Assembly (NCBI RefSeq): GCF_947504105.1
Contig: NZ_CANNGP010000008.1
Coordinates: forward strand, 78,801 to 142,800
Length of the DNA: 64,000 nucleotides
Direction: 5' to 3'
DNA from: an uncultured Tateyamaria sp.
GTDB lineage: Bacteria > Pseudomonadota > Alphaproteobacteria > Rhodobacterales > Rhodobacteraceae
Of this stretch, positions 47,416-57,203 are shown one piece after another (within the stretch, counting starts at the first letter, position 1; every line of letters begins with the position of its first letter). The notes beneath the pieces are model-generated. The model worked only from the letters and a program-made list of their open reading frames with translations, did no database searches and was not told where the DNA came from. Made by a program: the position numbers and the translations under genes.

Positions 47416-47778
47416 ATGTCGCATCCTGTCGACGTACACGTTGGTAAGCGCTTAAAACAAATCCGCACCTTGCGCCGGATGTCACAAACAGATGTGGCAA
47501 AGCGTTTGGAGCTCTCTTTTCAACAAATCCAGAAATACGAAATCGGTTCGAATCGAATCGCTGCGAGCCGTCTTTTTGAACTTTCGCGCATCCTCGACGT
47601 GCCTACGTCATATTTCTTCGAAGGTCTTGCGGAGGTAAGCAATACAGCGCCCCGCAGCGATCGTGGGCTTGATATCGTCAACGCTCTCGCAGCGATTGAA
47701 GACGACAAGATCAAGTCGCGCATCGTCACCTTCATAGAAGATGTTTCGGGACTGACGGTCACGCGCCGCGCTTCGTAA
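47416..47778 (+). CDS. XRE-family transcriptional regulator
   Basis: A 120-residue Cro/CI-type helix-turn-helix protein. The HTH spans about residues 10-65 (GKRLKQIRTLRRMSQTDVAKRLELSFQQIQKYEIGSNRIAASRLFELSRIL). The tail (NALAAIEDDKIKSRIVTFIEDV) probably dimerises. CCGGAGGT precedes the ATG. It has the standalone size typical of Rhodobacterales regulators of this class. It is transcribed away from the LysR-like gene and ends at a strong terminator before mcd. Confidence 0.9.
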   Translation: MSHPVDVHVGKRLKQIRTLRRMSQTDVAKRLELSFQQIQKYEIGSNRIAASRLFELSRILDVPTSYFFEGLAEVSNTAPRSDRGLDIVNALAAIEDDKIKSRIVTFIEDVSGLTVTRRAS

Positions 47779-47826
47779 CACGGCATTTCACAAAGCCATT
47801 TACTAGTACATTTTTAGTATTTTACT

Positions 47827-47867
47827 CGGACCGGCTTGCCTAGCGGCAGCCGGTCCGAATTTTTTTT
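47827..47867 (+). terminator. Rho-independent terminator of the XRE regulator gene
   Basis: CGGACCGGCTTGCC pairs with GGCAGCCGGTCCG (one bulge) and is followed by eight T. Confidence 0.9.
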
Positions 47868-48068
47868 GGATCCGCAAATCCACGGCGCAGGCCGCAATCC
47901 GCAAGAATTTCACTTTTTGGCCCGGTGTGATTCGCCCCAAAAGTGCGGAAATAGATGATGCTTTGGTCGTCCGATCATCAGTGTTAGGCTTTGTTATCGA
48001 TCAGTACGCTCACCCTGATCACATTTTTTGCCAAGCTCTCGCCGCACTGCAGTATAGTGCCACGCAAC

Positions 48069-48105
48069 ATTTGAACAAATAGCCGTGTCAAAATGAATAT
48101 TTGTT
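48069..48105. promoter_or_regulatory. Operator-like inverted repeats upstream of mcd
   Basis: ATTTG-AA-CAAAT (48069-48080) is inverted on itself, and AACAAATA (48074-48081) pairs with TATTTGTT (48098-48105). They lie 58-94 bases before the mcd start and probably include a regulator site. The regulator is not identified. Confidence 0.4.
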
Positions 48106-48162
48106 GCGCTGCACCTGCAAACTAGATAAGCGGTGACGACGCAAAATACGAGGAGCCACGCC

Positions 48163-49851
48163 ATGGCACATGACGGACAGGATATGGGGACGGCAACGCC
48201 GATTCTACTCGATGATTTGCTGGCGCTGACCCGCGCTGCGATTAAGCCGGTTGAAGAGATCACTGAACTGGCCCGGACACGCCTACGCGATCAACTGAGT
48301 GTTGACGGGCGAGTGTCCGGTGCCCTGGTTGAACAACACCAGACTGCAGCACATGGCCTTGCCTGGCTTGCGACATACAGCGAAGCCCTCCGTCAAATGC
48401 AAAAATGGGCTGAAGCGGTACACGCGCAGTCCAAATTCGGCGAAGTCGAAGCACTGATCCACCAAATCGCCTTTGGCGAATACCTGTGGCAGATCTACGG
48501 CGGCATTCAAATGAACCAGGGCGAGGTTCTGCGCTTGCAAGACCTTGGTTTGTCCCAAGACGACATGCGCGGAATGATGGAACCCGCAATCCAGACGCTG
48601 ACCCAAAGCGGAAACACCCAAGCGGCCCGCGTCCGACTTGTCGAGTTGATGCAGGAACGCAGTGCCGAGATCACGGTTGGCACCTCTGGCCTCGACGAAG
48701 AGCTGGAGATGATTCGGGAACAATTCCGCCGGTACGCTGTGGAGAAGGTGGAACCTTTTGCCCACGACTGGCACCTCAAGGACGAATTAATTCCTATGGA
48801 GGTGATCGAAGAGTTGGCCGAAATGGGCGTCTTCGGCCTCACCATCCCCGAGGAGTATGGCGGTTTTGGCCTGTCGAAAGCGTCCATGTGCGTGGTTTCC
48901 GAAGAGTTGAGCCGTGGTTACATCGGCGTCGGTTCACTTGGGACGCGGTCTGAAATTGCGGCTGAGTTGATCATTGCGGGCGGCACCGAGGAACAGAAAC
49001 AGAAGTGGCTGCCACAATTGGCCAGCGCTGAAACGTTGCCCACAGCGGTGTTTACCGAACCAAATACCGGTTCTGACCTCGGCTCGCTGCGCACGCGCGC
49101 GGTCAAAGACGACAATGGTGACTACAAGATCACGGGCAACAAGACATGGATTACGCATGCCACGCGCACGCAGATCATGACACTGCTTGCGCGCACCGAC
49201 CCAAACACCAAGGACTACAAGGGCCTGTCGATGTTCCTGGCCGAAAAGACACCAGGTACCGATGAAAACCCCTTCCCCACGAATGGCATGACCGGTGGTG
49301 AGATCGAAGTGCTGGGTTATCGCGGCATGAAGGAATACGAGCTGGGCTTCGACGACTTCCACGTGAAGGGCGAAAACCTGCTTGGTGGCGAAGAAGGCAA
49401 AGGCTTCAAACAGCTGATGGAGACCTTCGAATCCGCGCGCATCCAGACTGCGGCCCGTGCCATCGGCGTGGCACAGTCTGCGCTCGATATTTCGATGCAA
49501 TACGCGCAGGACCGCAAGCAGTTCGGCAAATCCCTGATCAACTTCCCCCGTGTCGCAAATAAACTGGCGATGATGGCAGTTGAGATCATGATTGCCCGCC
49601 AGCTCACATATTTCTCGGCCTTCGAGAAAGACGAGGGCCGCCGCTGCGATGTCGAAGCAGGCATGGCGAAACTGCTTGGCGCGCGTGTCGCATGGGCTGC
49701 AGCCGACAATGGGCTGCAAATCCATGGCGGCAACGGTTTTGCCCTGGAATACAAAATTTCCAGGGTTCTGTGCGACGCACGTATTCTTAACATCTTTGAA
49801 GGCGCGGCCGAGATTCAGGCCCAGGTCATTGCACGCAGACTTCTGGGGTAG
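48163..49851 (+). CDS. mcd: Methylsuccinyl-CoA dehydrogenase
   Basis: A 562-residue flavin acyl-CoA dehydrogenase with a ~175-residue N-terminal extension. The length and extension match Rhodobacter (2S)-methylsuccinyl-CoA dehydrogenase, which makes mesaconyl-C1-CoA in the ethylmalonyl-CoA pathway. Dehydrogenase parts: LDEELEMIREQFRRYAVEKVEPFA, FTEPNTGSDLGSLRTRA, ITGNKTWITHA, DRKQFGKSLINFPRVANKL and a C-terminal IFEGAAEIQ with the candidate base Glu. The ATG at 48163 follows GAGGAG. Electrons would pass to EtfAB. Confidence 0.88.
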   Translation: MAHDGQDMGTATPILLDDLLALTRAAIKPVEEITELARTRLRDQLSVDGRVSGALVEQHQTAAHGLAWLATYSEALRQMQKWAEAVHAQSKFGEVEALIHQIAFGEYLWQIYGGIQMNQGEVLRLQDLGLSQDDMRGMMEPAIQTLTQSGNTQAARVRLVELMQERSAEITVGTSGLDEELEMIREQFRRYAVEKVEPFAHDWHLKDELIPMEVIEELAEMGVFGLTIPEEYGGFGLSKASMCVVSEELSRGYIGVGSLGTRSEIAAELIIAGGTEEQKQKWLPQLASAETLPTAVFTEPNTGSDLGSLRTRAVKDDNGDYKITGNKTWITHATRTQIMTLLARTDPNTKDYKGLSMFLAEKTPGTDENPFPTNGMTGGEIEVLGYRGMKEYELGFDDFHVKGENLLGGEEGKGFKQLMETFESARIQTAARAIGVAQSALDISMQYAQDRKQFGKSLINFPRVANKLAMMAVEIMIARQLTYFSAFEKDEGRRCDVEAGMAKLLGARVAWAAADNGLQIHGGNGFALEYKISRVLCDARILNIFEGAAEIQAQVIARRLLG

Positions 49852-49943
49852 ACCGCTTTCCGACGCAGAAACCGACACCGGAAACTGTGTTGATCTCGGG
49901 TCGCCGTGATTGACCGTCTGTGCAAAACCTTCAAGGTGGCAGC

Positions 49944-50534
49944 ATGCTCACATTTGCTGCCGCCGTTTTCTTCTTGATCATTACACCCGGCCCGGGCGTT
50001 TTGTCGGCGGCGGGTGTTGGGGCTGCCTACGGCGTACGTTCTGGCATGCGGTACGTTCTCGGCCTTTTTATCGGCAACAATCTCGTCATCCTTGCGGTGA
50101 TCACCGGCCTCGCCGCACTGATCCTTGCGAACCCGATTGTCCGAACCGTGCTTTTTGCATTGTCTACATTCTACCTTCTCTATTTGGCGTTGCGGATCGC
50201 CTTTGCCGGATCAGAGCTTGCCTTCGCGCCTGCCACAACTGAACCCGGCGTGCTTAACGGAATCCTGCTGCAACCGATCAATCCCAAGGCCTATGCCGTC
50301 AACACTGCCCTCTTCTCGGGCTTCGCAGTGATGCCTGACGCCGTCCTGACAGAAGCCGTTTGGAAACTGCTGATCGTGAATGCAATCTGGGTTCCGATCC
50401 ACTTCGTCTGGGTCTGGTTCGGCGTGCGATTGAAACAGCTTGATTTGCCCGCACAGCTGCAACGGCGGGTCAACTACGGCATGGCAGCCTCGATGCTGCT
50501 GGTGGTCGGACTGGCTGTAATCGCTGAGATTTGA
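49944..50534 (+). CDS. LysE-family translocator
   Basis: A 196-residue inner-membrane exporter of the LysE/RhtB type. The N-terminal MLTFAAAVFFLIITPGPGVLSAAGVGAAYGVRSG contains the conserved PGP. Six predicted helices follow (for example LVILAVITGLAALILANPIV). The ATG at 49944 (after AAGGTGG) is preferred over the in-frame start eight codons earlier. Substrate could be an amino acid or metabolite; it cannot be read from sequence. A TetR-type regulator gene follows. Confidence 0.9.
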   Translation: MLTFAAAVFFLIITPGPGVLSAAGVGAAYGVRSGMRYVLGLFIGNNLVILAVITGLAALILANPIVRTVLFALSTFYLLYLALRIAFAGSELAFAPATTEPGVLNGILLQPINPKAYAVNTALFSGFAVMPDAVLTEAVWKLLIVNAIWVPIHFVWVWFGVRLKQLDLPAQLQRRVNYGMAASMLLVVGLAVIAEI

Positions 50535-50665
50535 CGCAGACGCCTCACAGGCCTTTGCTCGCAAGATAGGCAAATTTCTTCGTGGCGTGTGCGGCAAAAC
50601 GCTCATACCGCAAGTTGTGGCCGCTTTCGCTTGCACCCCCGCATACCCGGACGTATCGCAAGGCC

Positions 50666-51190
50666 ATGGCAAAAGCTCCCCTCTCCCCCGCTGCCTGGAT
50701 TGATGCCGGGCTGGAACAGCTCACCGCTCAAGGGCCACTGGCCCTGCGAGCAGAGCCCCTTTCGCGCCACTTAAAGACGTCAAAGGGTTCATTTTATTGG
50801 CATTTCAAGGATGTGCCAGCCTTTCAGAAGGCCTTACTGGCTGAATGGAAATCTCGCGCCCTGCACACCTTGAGGGAAGACAGTGCCCAGAATGGCACGG
50901 CAACCGACAAGATGATCCGCTTCGGTCAGAGCGTGCAGGAAGATGCCGCTGGCCCGGCGCTTCGCGCGTGGGCACAGCAGGACAAAGCAGTCGCAAAGGC
51001 ATTGTCCGAAGTCGACAAGACACGGCTGACGCGCCTCACCGATCTGATGTCCGATATCGGTGTCACGAACGAGGAGTTTTCAAAGGCGGCCTATGGTTCC
51101 CTGGTTGGTTTGAAACAAATGCACTCGGACGATGGCGATGCCTTGGTGGCGTTCGCGGCACTTGTTGACTTGGTGATGGCCCTTAAATGA
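50666..51190 (+). CDS. TetR-family transcriptional regulator
   Basis: A 174-residue regulator. The helix-turn-helix covers about residues 10-55 (IDAGLEQLTAQGPLALRAEPLSRHLKTSKGSFYWHFKDVPAFQKALL). I start at the ATG at 50666 (MAKAPLSP). The longer frame upstream reads into the 3' end of the LysE region without a ribosome site. It probably controls the LysE gene or the META-domain gene, with which it overlaps by 4 bases (ATGA). Confidence 0.88.
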   Translation: MAKAPLSPAAWIDAGLEQLTAQGPLALRAEPLSRHLKTSKGSFYWHFKDVPAFQKALLAEWKSRALHTLREDSAQNGTATDKMIRFGQSVQEDAAGPALRAWAQQDKAVAKALSEVDKTRLTRLTDLMSDIGVTNEEFSKAAYGSLVGLKQMHSDDGDALVAFAALVDLVMALK

Positions 51191-51579
51191 TCCGCGCCGC
51201 CGCGCTGACGCTTTTGGCGTCAATCCCGGCATGCCAGGCTGATGAAACCGTTGCACGCTATGGTGCCGCTGGTCGCGTGTGGGAATTGCAAACTCTAAAC
51301 GGCACCGCATTTCCTGCGCGCGCAACGCTGGAATTCGAGGCAGGCGGGCCCGTCTCGGGTTTCGCACCGTGCAACCGCTTCACAACGACCAACACGGTTC
51401 CGTATCCTTGGTTTGAACTCACCCCCATCGCGGCCACGCGCACGGCCTGTCCAGACCTCGAGTCCGAGGCGGCTTATCTGGAGGCGATGGCCCGGATGAC
51501 CCAGTCCGAAGTCCGCCAAGGCACGTTGTTCTTACGCAACGACGAAGACGAGGAACTGGTGTTCACAACAACCGATTGA
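51187..51579 (+). CDS. META-domain (HslJ-like) exported protein
   Basis: A 130-residue periplasmic or lipid-anchored protein. The signal [16 protein letters not shown] contains a cysteine at 16 that may be lipidated, although IPAC is an atypical lipobox. The META/HslJ domain is recognised by [43 protein letters not shown]-type features appear as APCNRF. It overlaps the TetR stop by ATGA and converges on recO with a 17-base overlap. Confidence 0.8.
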   Translation: MIRAAALTLLASIPACQADETVARYGAAGRVWELQTLNGTAFPARATLEFEAGGPVSGFAPCNRFTTTNTVPYPWFELTPIAATRTACPDLESEAAYLEAMARMTQSEVRQGTLFLRNDEDEELVFTTTD

Positions 51580-52288
51580 GCGCATCAACAAAACGCGCCC
51601 GCGCCTCTGGCAACGGTTTTGAACCCCGATCGGGGGCCAGGTGGTGCGCCAGAAAGTATCCAGTGGTCTCGAGGCCCTGTGCGATCTCGGCATTCGGCGC
51701 GTCCCCTTCGCGACGCAGCACAGCCGGAAGAGGTAACAGGCGATCCGCCCATTCACCCGCGCCCTCCTTTGACACCGCGCGCCCGGATTTTGGCGAGACA
51801 TAGATCAACCCTTCGGTTGCACCTGTGACTGCGCATGTGCTGAGATCAAGACCAAAGCCCATCTCTTGTAACAGCGCCAACTCCCATTGCAGGTAAGCCA
51901 ACGGCCACAGGTCATCCTGACCCAGCAGGTCAAGAAGCGCTTCGGTCCGGCGATACAGGGGACCATGTGCCTCGCGCTCTGGCAGGCAAAAGACCAGCAG
52001 GCCCGTGACCGCATTCAACCCAGCCAAGGCCAACCGATTGCCCATGACCAAGGCGGCACGGCTGCGCACGGGCTCGACCGCGAAGGTGCCGATATGCTCT
52101 TCAAGGCGCGCGCGCCACGCCACGTCCAATTGAGCACCCGGTTGCAGGATCGGAGCAATCTTGCGGCTTGTGCCGCCGCGTACAACACCCGCATGCCGCC
52201 CACGATCTTCGGTAAAAACATCAATAATGGCACTGGCTTCACCATGACGGCGCACGCTCAGCAATATGCCCGTGCCGCGCCAGTCCAT
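51563..52288 (-). CDS. recO: DNA repair protein RecO
   Basis: A RecFOR mediator that loads RecA on gapped DNA; 241 residues. It begins [38 protein letters not shown], the OB-fold signature, and includes [15 protein letters not shown]. The ATG is one base after the DUF1491 stop. The 3' end overlaps the META gene by 17 bases on the opposite strand. Confidence 0.95.
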   Translation of the reverse strand: MDWRGTGILLSVRRHGEASAIIDVFTEDRGRHAGVVRGGTSRKIAPILQPGAQLDVAWRARLEEHIGTFAVEPVRSRAALVMGNRLALAGLNAVTGLLVFCLPEREAHGPLYRRTEALLDLLGQDDLWPLAYLQWELALLQEMGFGLDLSTCAVTGATEGLIYVSPKSGRAVSKEGAGEWADRLLPLPAVLRREGDAPNAEIAQGLETTGYFLAHHLAPDRGSKPLPEARARFVDALNRLL

Positions 52289-52289
52289 C

Positions 52290-52628
52290 TCAGGTCAGCC
52301 CATCCTGATCCAGCAGATGGCGTCCCGCACGGTCCTCCACCTCAATCACCCAAAGGTCCGGATCAAACCCACGTTGCCGGGCAACCGCCGCGTCCACATC
52401 GCCCTCGGCACCAGACGACAGCTCGGCCCAAACACGGGTGTCGGACATCAGATCGAAGGATCGTTGGTAAAGCACAGCCTGACCATCCAACGTGTTCAGC
52501 TTCACCAGCACCGCTCCACCCGTGTCATCCCCATGGGCAACAACAAATCCGGGAATATCCTGAAAGCGCAGCCGCGCCAGATAGGCATCAACCCAGAACC
52601 GGGAGGTCAGCTTGGGCGCCACATCCAT
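52290..52628 (-). CDS. DUF1491-family protein
   Basis: A 112-residue alphaproteobacterial protein of unknown function. It opens [39 protein letters not shown], typical of DUF1491. It lies between era and recO, and its stop is one base before the recO ATG, so it is translated in the same operon. Confidence 0.88.
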   Translation of the reverse strand: MDVAPKLTSRFWVDAYLARLRFQDIPGFVVAHGDDTGGAVLVKLNTLDGQAVLYQRSFDLMSDTRVWAELSSGAEGDVDAAVARQRGFDPDLWVIEVEDRAGRHLLDQDGLT

Positions 52629-52679
52629 CCCTTCCCTGTTTCAAAAAAATCCTCCCCGAAGGGTCGGGTGGCAAATCTC

Positions 52680-53588
52680 TCAGGCATTGCCATCTTTGAA
52701 ATCCAGACCCATCTGGTCGTAGCGCTCCGCTTCATCCAGCCATTTCTCGCGCACTTTGACCTGCAGGAACAAATGCACCTTTCGGCCAAGGAACTCAGTC
52801 AATTCCTCGCGTGCCGCGCGGCTGACCGCCTTGATCGTCTCGCCCCGATGGCCAAGGACGATACCCTTGTGTCCGTCTCGGCTGACATAGATGATCTGGT
52901 CCACCTTGGCCGATCCGTCCTTACGCTCTTCCCAGGCCTCGGTTTCGACCGTCAGCTGGTACGGCAATTCCTGATGCAGGCGCAGGGTCAGTTTTTCACG
53001 GGTCATCTCAGCTGCGATCATGCGCATCGGCAAGTCAGCGATCTGGTCCTCCGGGTAAAGCCACGGGCCCTCGGGCATCTGCACTGCGAGCCACTGGCGC
53101 AGCGCATCCACGCCATGCCCTTTCTCGGCCGAGATCATGAAGGTTTCAGCGAACTCAAACCGCTCGTTCAGATCCTTGGTCAGGCCCAACAGAACCGGCG
53201 CCTCGACCCGGTCGATCTTGTTGATGGCAAGCGCCACCGTGCGGCCTTGCCCAATCTCGGCCATACCTTCCAGAATGCGCTCCACCCCGGCGGTAACGCC
53301 GCGATGCGCCTCAATCATAAGGACAACCACATCAGCATCCGCAGCGCCGCCCCACGCAGCGGCGACCATCGCACGATCCAGACGACGGCGCGGCTGGAAC
53401 AGGCCGGGTGTGTCGACAAAGACGATCTGGCTGTCCCCTTCCATCGCTACACCGCGAATGCGGGCGCGGGTGGTCTGCACCTTGTGGGTGACAATGCTGA
53501 CCTTGGCCCCCACCATGGTGTTCAGCAGGGTGGATTTGCCTGCATTGGGTTCTCCGATCAGGGCGACAAAGCCCGCGCGGGTGGTCAT
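52680..53588 (-). CDS. era: GTPase Era
   Basis: A ribosome-assembly GTPase that binds 16S rRNA; 302 residues. G1 is [10 protein letters not shown]3 DTPGLF, G4 NKID. The C-terminal KH domain contains [19 protein letters not shown]. The ATG overlaps the rnc stop (ATGA), giving the rnc-era coupling seen in many bacteria. Confidence 0.97.
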   Translation of the reverse strand: MTTRAGFVALIGEPNAGKSTLLNTMVGAKVSIVTHKVQTTRARIRGVAMEGDSQIVFVDTPGLFQPRRRLDRAMVAAAWGGAADADVVVLMIEAHRGVTAGVERILEGMAEIGQGRTVALAINKIDRVEAPVLLGLTKDLNERFEFAETFMISAEKGHGVDALRQWLAVQMPEGPWLYPEDQIADLPMRMIAAEMTREKLTLRLHQELPYQLTVETEAWEERKDGSAKVDQIIYVSRDGHKGIVLGHRGETIKAVSRAAREELTEFLGRKVHLFLQVKVREKWLDEAERYDQMGLDFKDGNA

Positions 53589-54271
53589 GTCTGTCCCTCC
53601 AGTTCCTGCAAAAGCGCCTGCGCTGCCGCTTGCTGCGCTTCGCGTTTCGACCCGGCGGTCGCAGTTGCCTCTGCACCCGTCGACAGACGGGCGGCGATGG
53701 TGAAAATCGGTTGGTGATCAGGGCCTGAACGGGCCGTTTCCACATATTGCGGCGGGGTAAGGCCCCGGGCCTGCGCCCATTCCTGCAGCGCTGTCTTGGC
53801 GTCGCGCGCATCAGCATCGACACGGGCGATCCGATCACCCCAAAGGCGCAGGATCAAAGCCTTTGCCGCATCAAACCCGCCATCCAGATACACGGCGGCG
53901 ATGACCGCCTCGACCGCGTCACCCAACAATGCCTGCTTTCGCCGACCACCTGACAGCATCTCGGACCGCCCAAGGCGCAACACAGCCCCCAGATCGACAT
54001 CACGGGCCACATCAGCACAGGTTTCCTTGCGCACCAAGGCGTTAAACCGAGGGGCCAACGCCCCTTCCGCGGCGCCGGGATCGGCCTCAAGCAGCGCCTG
54101 GGCCATCACCAGCCCCAGCACGCGGTCACCCAGAAACTCCAAACGTTGATTGTCGGACCGGGTGGACGAAGACATGGACGCATGGGTCACCGCCTCGACC
54201 AGCAGATCAGGCGCGGCAAAGCTGTGCCCGATACGGCCTTCGAAGGCCGTCAGCTCTGCTCCCAGCTTCAC
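53585..54271 (-). CDS. rnc: Ribonuclease III
   Basis: A double-strand-specific RNase for rRNA processing; 228 residues. The catalytic region [20 protein letters not shown] and [17 protein letters not shown] provides the acidic metal ligands. The C-terminal double-stranded-RNA-binding domain begins near [14 protein letters not shown] and ends [14 protein letters not shown]. The GTG at 54271 overlaps the lepB stop as GTGA and has AGGGA upstream; a longer start within lepB is unlikely. Confidence 0.96.
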   Translation of the reverse strand: MKLGAELTAFEGRIGHSFAAPDLLVEAVTHASMSSSTRSDNQRLEFLGDRVLGLVMAQALLEADPGAAEGALAPRFNALVRKETCADVARDVDLGAVLRLGRSEMLSGGRRKQALLGDAVEAVIAAVYLDGGFDAAKALILRLWGDRIARVDADARDAKTALQEWAQARGLTPPQYVETARSGPDHQPIFTIAARLSTGAEATATAGSKREAQQAAAQALLQELEGQT

Positions 54272-55092
54272 TCGATTCCCTTGAAGTAGCGGTCGCCACG
54301 CCACGTCCAGAAAAACAGCATCGATCGCCCGGCAGACGAAAACATGATGCGATCCGCACGACCGATGAGGTTTTCGAAGGGCACGTATCCAACGCCACCT
54401 GCAACCTGCGCCAACCGACTGTCGGACGAGTTGTCGCGGTTGTCACCCATAAAGAAGTAATGGCCTTCGGGTACCCGATAGATCGGCGTGTTGTCCGATT
54501 GCTGTACCCCGACATTGAGAACGATGTGCTGTTCGCCGTTGGGGAACGTCTCGAGGAACCGGGACTTTGTGCAATCGGCCCCCTGCCCTACAGCCCCGCT
54601 CTCGCAACGCGGCAACAAGCCCTGCGGCCCCTGGCGATCGAACACTTCCGAGAATGTGCCGGCAGGTTCTTGTGACACCGGTTCGCCATTCAGAATGATC
54701 TGACCGTTCCGGACCTGAACAGTGTCGCCGGGCAAGCCTACAACGCGCTTGATGAAATCGGCACCGGACACGGGGTGGCGGAAAACCACGACGTCACCGC
54801 GCTCGGGCTCGCCCACCCAGATGCGGGTGTTGTCGCCATCAATGAAGCCACACAGCCTTTGCGCATTCAAACCAATGGCCGGGATCGACGGGCAGGACGC
54901 ATAGGAATAACCGTACGCCATCTTGTTCACGAACAGAAAATCACCGATCAGCAGTGTTTCTTTCATCGACCCGGACGGAATCCAGAACGGTTGAAAGAAC
55001 AGCGTGCGGAACACCCCGGCAATCAGCAGCGCATACACGATGGTCTTGATCGTCTCGATCACGCCGTTCTGGGACTTTTCCTTGGCGGCCAT
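54268..55092 (-). CDS. lepB: Signal peptidase I
   Basis: The membrane serine protease that removes signal peptides; 274 residues. One N-terminal transmembrane helix ([19 protein letters not shown]) is followed by the Ser motif [13 protein letters not shown]. The catalytic Lys is in [11 protein letters not shown], and box E reads [11 protein letters not shown]. It is translationally coupled to rnc. Confidence 0.97.
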   Translation of the reverse strand: MAAKEKSQNGVIETIKTIVYALLIAGVFRTLFFQPFWIPSGSMKETLLIGDFLFVNKMAYGYSYASCPSIPAIGLNAQRLCGFIDGDNTRIWVGEPERGDVVVFRHPVSGADFIKRVVGLPGDTVQVRNGQIILNGEPVSQEPAGTFSEVFDRQGPQGLLPRCESGAVGQGADCTKSRFLETFPNGEQHIVLNVGVQQSDNTPIYRVPEGHYFFMGDNRDNSSDSRLAQVAGGVGYVPFENLIGRADRIMFSSAGRSMLFFWTWRGDRYFKGIE

Positions 55093-55146
55093 CGCACGCT
55101 CCTTCGGGGTAGGTTCAGGGCTACATGCGGGCGCGGCCCGGGGGTG

Positions 55147-55563
55147 TCAAGGCGCAGGATCAGATTGAAGCGGGCGGGCCTCGATCACCACAAATGCTTG
55201 CGCCCAAGGGTGGTCATCGGTCAGCGTGACGTGGATGATCGCCTCATGCCCCGAGGGGGTCATGCTGGCAAGGCGTTCCTCCGCCCAACCTGTGACATGC
55301 ATAATGGGCTGACCAGTCCGCAGATTGGTCACGGCCATGTCTTTCCAAGAGATCCCCATGCGCAATCCGGTGCCCAGCGCTTTTGAGCACGCCTCTTTCG
55401 CGGCCCAGCGCTTGGCATAGGTGCCGGGCGTATCGGCCCGTCGTTCGGCCTTGGCCTGTTCGATGTCAGTGAACACGCGGTTGCGGAACCGGTCTCCGAA
55501 CCGTTCAAGCGTGCCAGCGATCCGGTCGATATTGGCCAGATCGGTGCCAACACCAAGGATCAT
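55147..55563 (-). CDS. acpS: Holo-[acyl-carrier-protein] synthase
   Basis: The enzyme that attaches phosphopantetheine to acyl carrier protein; 138 residues. [12 protein letters not shown] provides the Mg-binding Asp and [15 protein letters not shown] the second Glu and Lys. The ATG overlaps the Dabb-gene stop (ATGA). It follows pdxJ in the usual order but with two small genes inserted. Confidence 0.95.
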   Translation of the reverse strand: MILGVGTDLANIDRIAGTLERFGDRFRNRVFTDIEQAKAERRADTPGTYAKRWAAKEACSKALGTGLRMGISWKDMAVTNLRTGQPIMHVTGWAEERLASMTPSGHEAIIHVTLTDDHPWAQAFVVIEARPLQSDPAP

Positions 55564-55874
55564 GCCGGGGCCTCGATATCATAGACGATAATGCCGTCCG
55601 CGCCGCCCTCGCACAGCGCAACGAGCCGCCCACCCAACGCTTGATGCTCGGGATCCACAGCGTAAGCCGCGAGTGCCTTTGCATTCTCTGCATCAAGCGT
55701 GAAGCCATAGGGGTAATCGGGGGTCTTTCCCTCGTAGTCGCGATTCGGACCGGCCCGGAATCCTGAACAGCCGTCTAATCGGCGTACCAAGTCCTCGAGA
55801 TCCAGCATGATCTTGTCCAGTTCAGCTGTATCAGCCTTGGGTGACAGACTTAGAAACACACAGTGGCGGATCAT
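55560..55874 (-). CDS. Dabb (stress-responsive alpha/beta-barrel) protein
   Basis: A 104-residue dimeric ferredoxin-like-fold protein of unknown substrate. It reads [33 protein letters not shown] and has the family's [23 protein letters not shown]. The ATG at 55874 is preferred over a TTG one codon earlier. It overlaps acpS by ATGA. Confidence 0.85.
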   Translation of the reverse strand: MIRHCVFLSLSPKADTAELDKIMLDLEDLVRRLDGCSGFRAGPNRDYEGKTPDYPYGFTLDAENAKALAAYAVDPEHQALGGRLVALCEGGADGIIVYDIEAPA

Positions 55875-55907
55875 CAACGAGTCCCCTCTCTTCTGGCCAA
55901 AACTCGT

Positions 55908-56351
55908 TCAATTCAATCGCTGTGCCGTCCGAGATGCAAGACTGACCCGCCACCGCACCGGCATTGTCGGGCAGCAGCGCGGTTCATCCGGCCCCAGCAT
56001 GATTGTCGTCAGGTCAACATGGGCGGGACCAAACGAAGCATCACGGGGTGATTGACCAAAGAGACCTTCAACCGGCCCCGCAAACGTCCAACCGGCGGTC
56101 GTGCGCTGATAAACTCCCACGGCGATCGATGTGTTTCCGGCTGAACCCGGAACGTATTCATAGACGATACCAAGCGCGCGTGTTGCCGTCGCCGGATTCG
56201 TTTGATCGGGCAACCAGAACGAGGCCTCAGCCGTGCCGGACGCCGTCAACGTAGAGAACAACAGCCTGTCCAGATCAGGCCAGGCACCTTGTTGCGCCGT
56301 GGTTGACGATGCCGAGATGGCCAGTGCCAGAATGAATGCCCCCAAACGCAT
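55908..56351 (-). CDS. Hypothetical exported protein
   Basis: A 147-residue protein with a signal peptide ([20 protein letters not shown], likely cleaved after TTA or AQ). The mature part includes RALGIVYEYVPGSAGNTSIAVGVYQRTTAGW and an acidic/Pro-rich end (GPDEPRCCPTMPVRWR) with a Cys pair. I do not recognise the family. Its ATG overlaps the pdxJ stop by one base (TAATG), so it is co-translated with pdxJ. Confidence 0.8.
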   Translation of the reverse strand: MRLGAFILALAISASSTTAQQGAWPDLDRLLFSTLTASGTAEASFWLPDQTNPATATRALGIVYEYVPGSAGNTSIAVGVYQRTTAGWTFAGPVEGLFGQSPRDASFGPAHVDLTTIMLGPDEPRCCPTMPVRWRVSLASRTAQRLN

Positions 56352-57112
56352 TACGCCAATACCTTCCGTGCCTCATCCATCAGACGGCGCATTTCCCGGA
56401 TGGCCGGGTCCAATCCAAGAAAGACGGCCTCGCCTATCAGAAAATGCCCGATGTTCAGCTCCATCACCTCGGGAAAGGCCGCGACAGGTGACACGGTCTC
56501 ATATGTCAAACCATGGCCCACATGCACTTCAAGACCCAGCGAATGCGCGAAGCTCGACATGTCGCGCATCGCTTCCAGCTCGCGATCGCGATCTGCGATG
56601 CGCCCCTCATGGTGCGCATCGCAATAGGCACCCGAGTGCAGTTCGATCACCTGCGCCCCGATGCGGTGGGCCGCCTCGATCTGACGCTTGTCCGCGGCTA
56701 TGAAGATGGACACACGGCAGCCGGCCTCACGCAGCGGCGCAATGAAATGCGCCAGGCGATTTTCTTCCCGTGCAACCTCAAGGCCCCCTTCCGTTGTCCG
56801 CTCTTCACGCTTTTCTGGAACGATGCACACGGCATGAGGTTTGTGACGCAGCGCAATGGTCTGCATTTCTTCTGTCGCTGCCATCTCAAAGTTCAAGGGG
56901 ACTGACAGTACGTCCATCAAGCCCTCGATATCCGCATCGGAAATGTGCCTGCGGTCCTCCCTCAGATGCGCCGTGATGCCGTCGGCTCCGGCGGCTTCTG
57001 CAAGCTTTGCCGCCCGCAAAGGATCAGGGGTGTCGCCTCCGCGTGCATTGCGCACGGTGGCGACGTGGTCGATATTCACACCAAGGCGAAGTCTTCCCAA
57101 GGGATCTGTCAT
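56351..57112 (-). CDS. pdxJ: Pyridoxine 5'-phosphate synthase
   Basis: A TIM-barrel enzyme that condenses aminoacetone phosphate with deoxyxylulose phosphate to PNP in vitamin B6 synthesis; 253 residues. [21 protein letters not shown] is the opening signature, followed by [40 protein letters not shown] and [12 protein letters not shown]. It ends where a small secreted-protein gene starts. Confidence 0.97.
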   Translation of the reverse strand: MTDPLGRLRLGVNIDHVATVRNARGGDTPDPLRAAKLAEAAGADGITAHLREDRRHISDADIEGLMDVLSVPLNFEMAATEEMQTIALRHKPHAVCIVPEKREERTTEGGLEVAREENRLAHFIAPLREAGCRVSIFIAADKRQIEAAHRIGAQVIELHSGAYCDAHHEGRIADRDRELEAMRDMSSFAHSLGLEVHVGHGLTYETVSPVAAFPEVMELNIGHFLIGEAVFLGLDPAIREMRRLMDEARKVLA

Positions 57113-57203
57113 CGGGGTTGTCCTTCCAATGTCTTCACGCGCAACCTAGTGCGGATGCAAATGCCTGGAAATACGGACAAAGCCGTAAAATTGTACCAAG
57201 AGC

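Larger units (their letters stand above)
47779..48162. other. 384-base region between the XRE gene and mcd
   Basis: It holds the XRE terminator (47827-47867) and the mcd promoter region with inverted repeats (48069-48105). No additional gene seen. Confidence 0.6.
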
